A stretch of 37,460 nucleotides of DNA from CAYLHS01 sp964383535 (GTDB taxonomy: Bacteria; Actinomycetota; Acidimicrobiia; Spongiisociales; UBA4744). How positions within the stretch are numbered: the stretch's first letter is position 1; every line of letters begins with the position of its first letter. The translations under genes and the position numbers were made by a program. Of the stretch, positions 30,297-37,248 are shown one piece after another. The stretch covers positions 1-37,460 of the forward strand of contig CAYLHS010000009.1 in assembly GCA_964383535.1 (NCBI GenBank), given 5' to 3'. The notes under the pieces are model-generated. The model made no database searches. It saw nothing but the letters and a program-made list of their open reading frames with translations, and was not told the origin of the DNA.

Positions 30297-32291
30297 ATGC
30301 CCAACCGACTCGAAGCGGAGACGAGCCCCTACCTGCTCCAGCACGCCGACAACCCTGTCGACTGGTACCCCTGGGGCGACGAGGCGTTCAGCGTCGCCGC
30401 GGACCGCAACAGGCCGGTCCTCCTCTCTGTCGGCTACTCGTCCTGTCATTGGTGCCATGTCATGGCCCACGAGTCGTTCGAGGACCCGGTCACGGCGTCA
30501 CTGATGAACGACTTGTTCGTCAACGTGAAGGTCGACAGGGAGGAGCGGCCTGACATCGACGCTGTCTACATGGCGGTCCTCCAGGCGACGACCGGTCGAG
30601 GTGGGTGGCCGATGACCGTGTTCCTCACGCCAGACCGCAGGCCGTTCTTCGCGGGCACCTACTTTCCGGCGACCGCCCGCCAGGGGGTACCGAGTTTCCA
30701 GACCGTGCTCGTCGCCGTAGCCGACGCCTGGGAGCATCGTCGCCCCGAGCTGACCACGACGGCGACCAGCCTCGCCGACATCGCCGGCAGGAGCATCTCT
30801 GCGGAGCGCACGCTCCCAGGGCCAGATTTCGTGCACGAGGCAGTGCATACCATCGCCGCTCAATTCGATCCGGTCAACGGTGGGTTCGGATCGGCTCCGA
30901 AGTTTCCCCAGGAACCGGTGCTCGAGTTCCTGCTACGTGTTGGCACCGTCGATGCGCTCGACATGGTCAGGACGACACTCGCCGCGATGTCGACAGGGGG
31001 GATACGGGATCACGTCGGCGGCGGGTTCGCGCGCTACTCGGTCGATCGGTCATGGACGATCCCCCACTTCGAGAAGATGCTGTATACGAACGCCCAACTC
31101 GCGCGCATCTACCTCCGGGCCGGCCAGGCCCTGCGGGAGCCGGCATTCACCGAAGTCGCGCTCGACACCCTTGCCTACCTCCTCCACGATCTTCGTCTTC
31201 CCACCGGTGCCTTCGCCTCGGCTGAAGACGCCGATTCCGAGGGGGCGGAGGGAACGTTCTATCTGTGGGATCAGGCCGAGATCGTCGACACGGTCGGACC
31301 CGAACTCGCCCCACTCGCGCTCGCAACCTTCGGTGTGACGGACGAGGGCAACTTCGAGGGGCGCACCCACCTGAACGTCGTCAACGCGCACGCTGCCGAT
31401 GACCTCGGGATCGACCGCCCCGCGGCGCGGATCATGATGAGGGAGGTCCGACAGAAGCTCCGAGCTCGGCGGTCGACACGCCCTCGTCCCGGTCTCGATG
31501 ACAAGGTCATCACCGCATGGAACGGACTCGCCATCCGAGCCCTCGCCGAGGCAGGTGCCGTCGTTGGCGATCCACGTCTCACCCACGCAGCCGCAGAAGC
31601 AGCATCGTTCATCCGGGACTCGATGGTGGTGTCCGGCAGGCTGATGAGAAGCAGGCGGCAAGGGCGCTCGAATGTTCAGGGTTTCTCCGACGATTACGCA
31701 TCGTTCGCGCTCGCCTGCTTCTCCCTCTATCAGGTCACGGGCGACCAGACCTGGTACCGGGAGGCAATGCGCGTCACCGAAGGGCTCATCGAGCTGTTCC
31801 ACGATCCCGGCGGCGGGTTCTTCATGTCGGGGATCGACGCCGAGACACCGCTGGCCCGAACGAAGGACCTCAGCGACGCCCCGACCCCATCGGCGAATTC
31901 GCTTGCAGCAGAGGCATTGCTCCTGGCGTCGATGTTCACAGGACGCTCAGAGCTGCGTGCACGCGCAGAGGAGACGCTTCGAGCGACGATGGCTGTCGCC
32001 CGAACGTCACCCATGGCTGCCGGTCATCTCTTGGCCGTCCTGCACACGTTCCTGAACGACCCTCGAGAGGTTGCGATCGTCGGACCCGAGGCGGCCGAGC
32101 TCGCATCCGTCGTATGGGAAGAGTTCCGCCCGGGTGTCGTCGTCGCCGTCGACACCGACGGCGACGGTGCCGGGATCGTCCCACTTCTCGAGGGACGCTG
32201 GTCAGATCGGACGCTCGCCTACGTCTGCCGGGGATTCGTATGCGACCTACCCGTTTCGAGTCGCGACGATCTCAGGTCACACCTGCAGTGA
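30297..32291 (+). CDS. DUF255 thioredoxin-domain protein (YyaL/SSP411-like)
   Basis: The 664-residue protein starts with MPNRLEAETSPYLLQHADNP, followed by VDWYPWGDEAF and the Cys50-His-Trp-Cys53-His motif in GYSSCHWCHVMAHESF, the thioredoxin-fold domain of the YyaL/spermatogenesis-associated 20 family. EERPDIDAVYM and GGWPMTVFLTPD follow. The rest is a long alpha/alpha-barrel-like region with GGIRDHVGGGFARYSVD, WTIPHFEKMLYTNAQL, ASAEDADSEGAEGTFYLWD and ITAWNGLAIRALA. The family has a proposed redox or sugar-binding role but no settled function. The length is normal. It converges on the heme A synthase gene with a 20-base overlap. Confidence 0.92.
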   Translation: MPNRLEAETSPYLLQHADNPVDWYPWGDEAFSVAADRNRPVLLSVGYSSCHWCHVMAHESFEDPVTASLMNDLFVNVKVDREERPDIDAVYMAVLQATTGRGGWPMTVFLTPDRRPFFAGTYFPATARQGVPSFQTVLVAVADAWEHRRPELTTTATSLADIAGRSISAERTLPGPDFVHEAVHTIAAQFDPVNGGFGSAPKFPQEPVLEFLLRVGTVDALDMVRTTLAAMSTGGIRDHVGGGFARYSVDRSWTIPHFEKMLYTNAQLARIYLRAGQALREPAFTEVALDTLAYLLHDLRLPTGAFASAEDADSEGAEGTFYLWDQAEIVDTVGPELAPLALATFGVTDEGNFEGRTHLNVVNAHAADDLGIDRPAARIMMREVRQKLRARRSTRPRPGLDDKVITAWNGLAIRALAEAGAVVGDPRLTHAAAEAASFIRDSMVVSGRLMRSRRQGRSNVQGFSDDYASFALACFSLYQVTGDQTWYREAMRVTEGLIELFHDPGGGFFMSGIDAETPLARTKDLSDAPTPSANSLAAEALLLASMFTGRSELRARAEETLRATMAVARTSPMAAGHLLAVLHTFLNDPREVAIVGPEAAELASVVWEEFRPGVVVAVDTDGDGAGIVPLLEGRWSDRTLAYVCRGFVCDLPVSSRDDLRSHLQ

Positions 32292-33174
32292 CCGTGTCCT
32301 CCTCCGAGAGCACATCAGCCGTGAACACGACGTAGGTCACCCACAACACATCGGCGAGGATCAGGTGCCCAATCTGCAGCCACAACGGAGTATGCAGCAG
32401 GATGTTGGCGAACCCGGCGGCGAACTGGAGAACGACCAGCCCGATGATGATCCGGCCGGAGATCCGATTGGTGCCGAGGCTGCCAACGATTCGCACGAGG
32501 AGCAGTCCGACGACGATCGCGATCAGTGGGTGCGCGACTCGCAGACGAGTCAGGAAGTACTCAGCCGAATCGAGACTCTTCTGGATACTCGACGCGATCG
32601 AATCCGACGGAAACAACGTGTCGGCAAGGGCGGTCACGCCACCGGACGCAGCTATCAACGCAATCCCCATGCCGCCCCCGACGAGCAACCAGCCGCGTCC
32701 GCGCCGCCACTGCTCGACCGGTCCACCGTCTACCCAGTGGGCCGTCAAGGCGAGCGACCCGAGCAAGGCAAGGGTGGAGACAAGGTGAATCGGAACCGCG
32801 ACCGTGCGTGCAACCGACACGTTCAGCGCGACCCATTCGAACAAGACGAGGATTGCGCCGAGCCCCGCCTCGACCAGCACGAAGACTCCGGCGAGCGAGG
32901 CCGTCGTTCGAACTCGGTGACCTCGCGGGAAGTTGCGGAAGACCTTCCAGATGAGCACACCGACCAGCACGAGAGCGATCCCACTGCTGATCCGATGTGT
33001 GAACTCGATCAGCCGGGCTCCATGGATCTCGCTGGGGATGAACTGGCCGTTGCATGCCGGCCAGTGGGGGCCGCAACCAGCACCCGACTCCGTCGCTCGA
33101 ACCACTGATCCGAAGGCGATCACCGCGACGTTGAACACCACGGCGGTCCAAGCGAGCTTCGCGAGGCGTGACAT
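32272..33174 (-). CDS. ctaA: Heme A synthase (COX15/CtaA family)
   Basis: This 300-residue membrane protein has about eight transmembrane helices in two similar halves. The conserved histidines lie in GPHWPACNG, RLIEFTHRISSG, PIHLVST, LRVAHPLIAI and QIGHLILADVLW, the pattern for heme B/heme A binding in CtaA-type enzymes. The paired Cys of actinobacterial/Bacillus-type CtaA is visible in GAGCGPHWPAC. It should oxidise heme O to heme A for aa3-type cytochrome oxidase. ATG 33174 lies 7 bases after TATCCT; an earlier in-frame start at 33210 adds unconserved residues. It diverges from the transsulfuration genes. Confidence 0.9.
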   Translation of the reverse strand: MSRLAKLAWTAVVFNVAVIAFGSVVRATESGAGCGPHWPACNGQFIPSEIHGARLIEFTHRISSGIALVLVGVLIWKVFRNFPRGHRVRTTASLAGVFVLVEAGLGAILVLFEWVALNVSVARTVAVPIHLVSTLALLGSLALTAHWVDGGPVEQWRRGRGWLLVGGGMGIALIAASGGVTALADTLFPSDSIASSIQKSLDSAEYFLTRLRVAHPLIAIVVGLLLVRIVGSLGTNRISGRIIIGLVVLQFAAGFANILLHTPLWLQIGHLILADVLWVTYVVFTADVLSEEDTVTAGVT

Positions 33175-33181
33175 CCCGGCG

Positions 33182-33187
33182 AGGATA
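33182..33187 (-). promoter_or_regulatory. -10 element (TATCCT) for ctaA
   Basis: On the minus strand TATCCT lies 7 bases before ATG 33174. Confidence 0.55.
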
Positions 33188-33201
33188 GATGTTTCCGTGG
33201 A

Positions 33202-33207
33202 TACACT
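33202..33207 (+). promoter_or_regulatory. -10 element (TACACT) for the transsulfuration pair
   Basis: TACACT lies 7 bases before GTG 33215 and picks that start over GTG 33197. Only 14 bases separate it from the ctaA -10 on the other strand. Confidence 0.5.
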
Positions 33208-33214
33208 CACGCCG

Positions 33215-34168
33215 GTGATCTACGAAAGCGTACTCGGGACCATAGGGAACACCCCGCTCGTCCGCCTCTCCCGCATCCACCCCCCAAGCAACCTCGTCGC
33301 GAAAGTCGAATACCTCAACCCTGGAGGGTCGATCAAGGAGCGGATCGCCGTCACGATGATCGACAGGGCCGAGCAACTGGGACTGCTCCAGCCGGGAGGC
33401 ACGATCGTCGAACCGACGAGCGGAAACACCGGGGTCGGGCTTGCGATCGTCGCCGCCGTGCGCGGTTATAGGGTGATCTTCACCGTGCCGGACAAGGTGT
33501 CGAAAGAGAAGCGTGACCTTCTGCAGGCGTACGGGGCCGAGGTGGTGGTTGCACCGACCGAACGTCTTCCCAAGGACGCCGACTCCTACTACGGCGTTGC
33601 ACGCCGGATCGTCGCCGAGACTCCCGGAGCCTACAGTCCCAACCAGTACGAGAACCCTGCGAACCCGGAAGCTCACTTCGTGACGACCGGTCCGGAGATC
33701 TGGGACCAGACAGATGGGAGGGTCGGCGCCGTCGTGGTTGGCGTCGGTACCGGAGGAACGATCACCGGCGTCGGCCGATACTTGAAGGAAATGAATCCGG
33801 ACATCCTGATCGTCGGCGCCGACATTGAGGGCTCCATCTACACGGCACTGAGCGAGGACGACGTTCACCAGTATCTCGTCGAGGGTGTTGGCGAGGACTT
33901 CTGGCCGGAGACGCTCGATCCCGGAATCGTCGACGAGTACCTCATGGTGAGCGATGCGGACTCGTTCGCCATGGCCCGGAGGTTGGCCAAGGAGGAGGGT
34001 CTTCTGACAGGTGGTTCCGGGGGCACGGCGGTCCACGCAGCCGTCGACTTCGCCCTACGTGAACCCGACCGCCTCACCGTCGTGCTGCTACCAGACTCCG
34101 GTCGCGGCTACCTCTCGAAGGTGTTCAACGACGACTGGATGCTCGCCAACGGTTTCGAGGTGCGCTGA
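33215..34168 (+). CDS. Cystathionine beta-synthase-like / cysteine synthase-like PLP enzyme
   Basis: This 317-residue fold-type II PLP enzyme has VLGTIGNTPLVRLSR at the start, the PLP lysine Lys41 in NPGGSIKERIAV, the SGNTG phosphate/substrate loop in EPTSGNTGVGLA, and GVGTGGTITGVGRYLKE for the PLP phosphate. It could be an O-acetylserine sulfhydrylase or a cystathionine beta-synthase without C-terminal CBS domains. The latter is favoured because a cystathionine gamma-synthase/lyase gene follows with a one-base overlap, as in transsulfuration operons. VEYLNPGG and YSPNQYENPANPEAH resemble the mycobacterial CBS type. Start choice between GTG 33197 and GTG 33215 rests on promoter spacing. Confidence 0.88.
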   Translation: MIYESVLGTIGNTPLVRLSRIHPPSNLVAKVEYLNPGGSIKERIAVTMIDRAEQLGLLQPGGTIVEPTSGNTGVGLAIVAAVRGYRVIFTVPDKVSKEKRDLLQAYGAEVVVAPTERLPKDADSYYGVARRIVAETPGAYSPNQYENPANPEAHFVTTGPEIWDQTDGRVGAVVVGVGTGGTITGVGRYLKEMNPDILIVGADIEGSIYTALSEDDVHQYLVEGVGEDFWPETLDPGIVDEYLMVSDADSFAMARRLAKEEGLLTGGSGGTAVHAAVDFALREPDRLTVVLLPDSGRGYLSKVFNDDWMLANGFEVR

Positions 34169-35304
34169 TGCACTTCGAAACCGACGCCATCCACGCAGGA
34201 CAAGAACCCGATCCAACAACGGGCGCGGTCACCATCCCAATCCACGCCACCTCCACCTACGCGCAGGAAGCGCCGGGCGTACATCGGGGCTATGAATACT
34301 CGCGAACGGACAATCCGACACGACAGGCGCTCGAAACTGCGCTCGCGGTCCTCGAAGGGGCCGACGCGGGTGGGGCGGTCGCGACCGCCTCCGGAATGGC
34401 GGCGACGGCGCTGATCGGCTACTTGCTCGCGCCCGGCGACCGGCTGCTGCTCCCCGACGACGCCTACGGCGGAACGTTCCGTTTCTTCGCAAAGGTGCTC
34501 TCCGAGCACGGAGTCCACTGGTCGGCAGTCGACATGACCGATGTCGAAGCGATCGACCGGGGATTCGACGAGCACACTCGACTCGTCTGGGTCGAAACAC
34601 CCACCAATCCTCTGCTTCGTGTGCTCGACCTCATCGCGATCATCGAACTGGCTCACGAGCATGGTGCATTGGTCGTCGTCGACAACACGTTCGCGACCCC
34701 CTACCTCCAGAGACCATTCGAGTACGGAGCCGACCTCGTCGTTCACTCCACCACCAAGTATCTCGGCGGTCACTCAGACGTGGTCGGCGGTGCCGTCGTC
34801 GCCCGTGACGCCGACCTGTTCGAACGATTGAAGTTCCTCCAGAACTCGGTGGGTCCCGTTCCGGGACCGTTCGACGCGTGGCTGACGCTTCGGGGAATCA
34901 AGACGCTCGCGGTGCGCATCGAACGGCACTGCGACAACGCCGAGACGGTGGCATCGTTCCTCGCGGATCATCCGGGCGTCACCGACGTCGTCTACCCGGG
35001 CTTGACCTCACACCCCCAACATGCGCTCGCGGCCCGTCAAATGGCCCGATTCGGAGGCATGATCTCGTTTCGGGTCGCTGGAGGCACTCCGATGGCCCAC
35101 CGGGTGGCATCGAGCACGCAGATCTTCACCCTCGCGGAGAGTCTGGGCGGGGTCGAGTCACTCATCGAGGTGCCGGCCGCCATGACCCATCTCGCCGTGG
35201 CCGGCACGTCACTCGAGGTGCCCGGTGATCTGATCCGCCTCTCGGTGGGACTGGAGCATATCGACGACCTCGTCGACGACCTCGAACGGGCGCTACGCGC
35301 CTGA
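34168..35304 (+). CDS. Cystathionine gamma-synthase/lyase (Cys/Met metabolism PLP enzyme)
   Basis: This 378-residue fold-type I PLP enzyme has FETDAIHAGQEPDPTTGAV, IPIHATSTYAQEAPG, the SRTDNPTRQALE region, ATASGMAA, LPDDAYGGTFR, ETPTNPLLRVLDL, VVDNTFATPYLQRP, and the PLP lysine Lys197 in HSTTKYLGGHSD. C-terminal LAESLGGVESLIEVPAAMTH completes the family pattern. Family members act as cystathionine gamma-synthase, gamma-lyase or both; sequence alone does not decide. With the upstream beta-synthase-like gene (shared base in TGATG) it suggests interconversion of homocysteine and cysteine. The TSUP permease downstream may handle sulfur compounds, but that is speculation. Confidence 0.92.
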   Translation: MHFETDAIHAGQEPDPTTGAVTIPIHATSTYAQEAPGVHRGYEYSRTDNPTRQALETALAVLEGADAGGAVATASGMAATALIGYLLAPGDRLLLPDDAYGGTFRFFAKVLSEHGVHWSAVDMTDVEAIDRGFDEHTRLVWVETPTNPLLRVLDLIAIIELAHEHGALVVVDNTFATPYLQRPFEYGADLVVHSTTKYLGGHSDVVGGAVVARDADLFERLKFLQNSVGPVPGPFDAWLTLRGIKTLAVRIERHCDNAETVASFLADHPGVTDVVYPGLTSHPQHALAARQMARFGGMISFRVAGGTPMAHRVASSTQIFTLAESLGGVESLIEVPAAMTHLAVAGTSLEVPGDLIRLSVGLEHIDDLVDDLERALRA

Positions 35305-35312
35305 GTCCCTGG

Positions 35313-35318
35313 GATACT
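35313..35318 (+). promoter_or_regulatory. -10 element (GATACT) for the TSUP permease gene
   Basis: GATACT lies 7 bases before ATG 35326 and a few bases after the PLP enzyme stop. Confidence 0.4.
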
Positions 35319-35325
35319 GCTCCAC

Positions 35326-36051
35326 ATGTACCCGACCCCGGTCATCATCATCGCCCTGATCGTGACGGTGGCTGCCAGCACACTCCAGGGAACCGTGGGA
35401 TTCGGGTTCTCGGTCATCTCGGTGCCGATCCTCACGCTCCTGTACCCAGGGCTCACACCGATCCCGCAGCTGATGATGGTCGCTCCACTGACCATCTTCA
35501 TGGCCTACCGCGAACGCAGCAGCCTCGATCTGAGGGGCGCAGGCTGGATCATCGCCGGCCGTTTCCCAGGCGCCGTGATTGGTGCGGTCTTGCTCGCCAA
35601 CGTCTCGGAGCGGGCTCTCGACGGCCTCATCGCGGGAGTGGTGCTGGCAGCGGTCGTCGCGCTCGCTGCCGGCTACAGCATCAAGCTCACGCCGGTCAAC
35701 AAGCTCGTCGCGGGCGTCCTCTCGGGCATCAGCGGAACCACATCGGCGATCGGCGGCCCCCCACTCGCCCTCCTCTACCGCAACGAGGCCGGCGCCACCC
35801 TTCGATCGAGCCTCGCGGCGATCTTCACGATCGGCTTGACCATCAATCTCACAACCCTCGGCATCGCCGGCCAGATCCACCGGCAGGATCTCATGACCGC
35901 CCTACTCCTCCTCCCCGCTGTAGCTCTCGGGCTGTTCTTCAGCCGCTACCTGACCGGTCGCGTGGAAGGTGCAGCGCTCAGGCGAGGCATCCTGATCGTG
36001 TCGGCCCTCGCCTGTGTCGGCCTCGCCGTCAAGACAGCGATCGGGGCTTGA
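35326..36051 (+). CDS. TSUP (TauE/SafE) family membrane permease
   Basis: The 241-residue protein has about eight transmembrane segments in two related halves. The first half carries ASTLQGTVGFGFSVISVPIL, the second GVLSGISGTTSAIGGPPLALLY, which is the duplicated TSUP signature. Such proteins export sulfite, organosulfonates or other small anions. A location just after two sulfur amino-acid genes makes a sulfur compound plausible, but the substrate is not readable from the sequence. It has its own GATACT hexamer 7 bases before the ATG. Its 3' end overlaps the small convergent gene by 23 bases. Confidence 0.87.
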   Translation: MYPTPVIIIALIVTVAASTLQGTVGFGFSVISVPILTLLYPGLTPIPQLMMVAPLTIFMAYRERSSLDLRGAGWIIAGRFPGAVIGAVLLANVSERALDGLIAGVVLAAVVALAAGYSIKLTPVNKLVAGVLSGISGTTSAIGGPPLALLYRNEAGATLRSSLAAIFTIGLTINLTTLGIAGQIHRQDLMTALLLLPAVALGLFFSRYLTGRVEGAALRRGILIVSALACVGLAVKTAIGA

Positions 36052-36217
36052 CGTCCCGACGACGAGTCTTGTCGAGCACCTGCCGGCGGATCTCCATGAT
36101 GAGCTCCTCGTCAAGCGTCAGGTCGATCTCAGCCAGGTAGTCCTCTTGCATGACTGGATCCCAGTCCTCCCACGGTATCACCAGAACGCGCCCTTCTTCC
36201 GGTCCCAGTCCGACCAC
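36029..36217 (-). CDS. Small acidic protein of unknown function
   Basis: The 62-residue protein has an acidic, compact start (LVIPWEDWDPVMQEDYLAE), a helical middle (DEELIMEIRRQVLDKT), and a basic C-terminal tail (RRRDVKPRSLS). I do not recognise a family. Codon use and composition look real, although the start is a GTG (36217) without a clear ribosome site. It follows the membrane-anchored XRE gene after 37 bases on the same strand, and a TATAAC hexamer lies 11 bases before its start. It may be co-transcribed with that regulator. Confidence is moderate because of its size. Confidence 0.55.
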   Translation of the reverse strand: MVGLGPEEGRVLVIPWEDWDPVMQEDYLAEIDLTLDEELIMEIRRQVLDKTRRRDVKPRSLS

Positions 36218-36254
36218 CAGCAGTAGTCGTTATATCACCCAACGTGAGATCACG

Positions 36255-37007
36255 TCAAGGGTGGAGACCAGACAGCGCATCCTTCAGCGAGTGGGTCGCG
36301 CCATGCAGCCCCCACTCGACCAGCAGGAGCAGCACCACGAGGATCGCGAAGGTCAGAAACGCCCGAACCCGGTACGTGGTCATCTGTCGTTGGTCCTCGA
36401 GGTAGGACCGCTGTGCCGGCGGAACCAGAAGCGGCTGCGGAGGAATGCTGGTTCGATGCGTTTCGGCGCGAACCACCCGCGGTGTGGACTCAGGCATGGC
36501 CCGCGAGTCTCGCTGCTGCTCGGCACCCTCATCGGGAGCCTGCTCGACGATCTCGGTTGCCTCCGACTTCGCGGCGGCAACCGACGAAACCGCGTCGGTC
36601 CCGCCCGCCGCCCGGTCCGACTCGGCGAACCCCGAACGGGCCTCTTCACCCTCGCCGGCTTCCGGCGGGACGTCCTCATCCGCAGACGTGCCGCCAGCCG
36701 TGGAGGCCTCGACGCCTTGGTCCGCCACGACCTCATCGGGCCCCACGTCCGCAGGAGCCAGATCCGCAAATGATCCTCCGAGCGAACCAGAAGGACGAGA
36801 GAGCCCGACGCTCTCGAGCAGCTCGTCCTCCGGAAGATCCAACACCGCGGCGAGCGCCATGACGACTTCAGGATCCGTCGGCTCGCTCCTTCCCCACTCC
36901 CATCCGCGAATCGTCGAGGGAGCGCGCCCGACCAGTTCAGCGATCCGCTGGTGGCTCAACCCCGTGGCCGCACGCCCCTGCTGGACGAGTACTGCAAACG
37001 TTCTCAT
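36255..37007 (-). CDS. Membrane-anchored XRE-family HTH protein
   Basis: The 250-residue protein has three parts. Residues 1-65 form an XRE/Cro helix-turn-helix: TFAVLVQQGRAATGLSHQ, IAELVGRAPSTIRGWEWG, then EVVMALAAVLDLPEDELL. Residues about 75-200 are a disordered, acidic Glu/Ala/Ser/Gly-rich linker. A single transmembrane helix follows near residues 215-234 (FLTFAILVVLLLLVEWGL) with a short outside tail. This layout recalls RodZ and other anchored regulators, but the outer domain is missing. ATG 37007 was chosen because the HTH starts there, although the ORF extends to 37085. TAACCT lies 11 bases upstream. It is the gene next to selC, transcribed away from it. Targets are unknown. Confidence 0.75.
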   Translation of the reverse strand: MRTFAVLVQQGRAATGLSHQRIAELVGRAPSTIRGWEWGRSEPTDPEVVMALAAVLDLPEDELLESVGLSRPSGSLGGSFADLAPADVGPDEVVADQGVEASTAGGTSADEDVPPEAGEGEEARSGFAESDRAAGGTDAVSSVAAAKSEATEIVEQAPDEGAEQQRDSRAMPESTPRVVRAETHRTSIPPQPLLVPPAQRSYLEDQRQMTTYRVRAFLTFAILVVLLLLVEWGLHGATHSLKDALSGLHP

Positions 37008-37153
37008 CGGTGCCGCGAAGGTTACCCCGGGTCGCGAGGCAGCCAATGACACACTCCGCTCACAGGCGTCGGTCCTTTGAGCCACAGCCGAAGCGCGACC
37101 GCGGGGCAGCCGTTCTGAGATTGCAGGTCGGCGTGGCCACTAGCCTTCTCAAC

Positions 37154-37248
37154 GGAGGCGACCGAGCGCCTGGTGGGCTCCCCGGTCTTCAAAACCGGTG
37201 GGGGGTCGAAAGGTCCCCGGCGGGTTCGATTCCCGTCCGCCTCCGCCA
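37154..37248 (+). tRNA. selC: tRNA-Sec (UCA anticodon), complete with encoded CCA
   Basis: The 95-base gene has the features of a bacterial selenocysteine tRNA. The anticodon arm is CCGGT-CTTCAAA-ACCGG, so the anticodon is TCA, reading UGA. The acceptor pairs GGAGGCG with CGCCTCC. A long variable arm pairs GGGG with CCCC around GTCGAAAGGT. The T arm is GCGGG-TTCGATT-CCCGT. Discriminator G and CCA are encoded. The total length equals that of E. coli tRNA-Sec. It should insert selenocysteine with SelA, SelB and SelD, none of which is in the window. Its 3' half is repeated in tandem immediately downstream. Confidence 0.93.

Noticed and set aside
32561..34036. Minus-strand ORF of 491 codons spanning ctaA and the PLP gene
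   Set aside because: It crosses two well-supported genes in the wrong frame or strand and has no motif.
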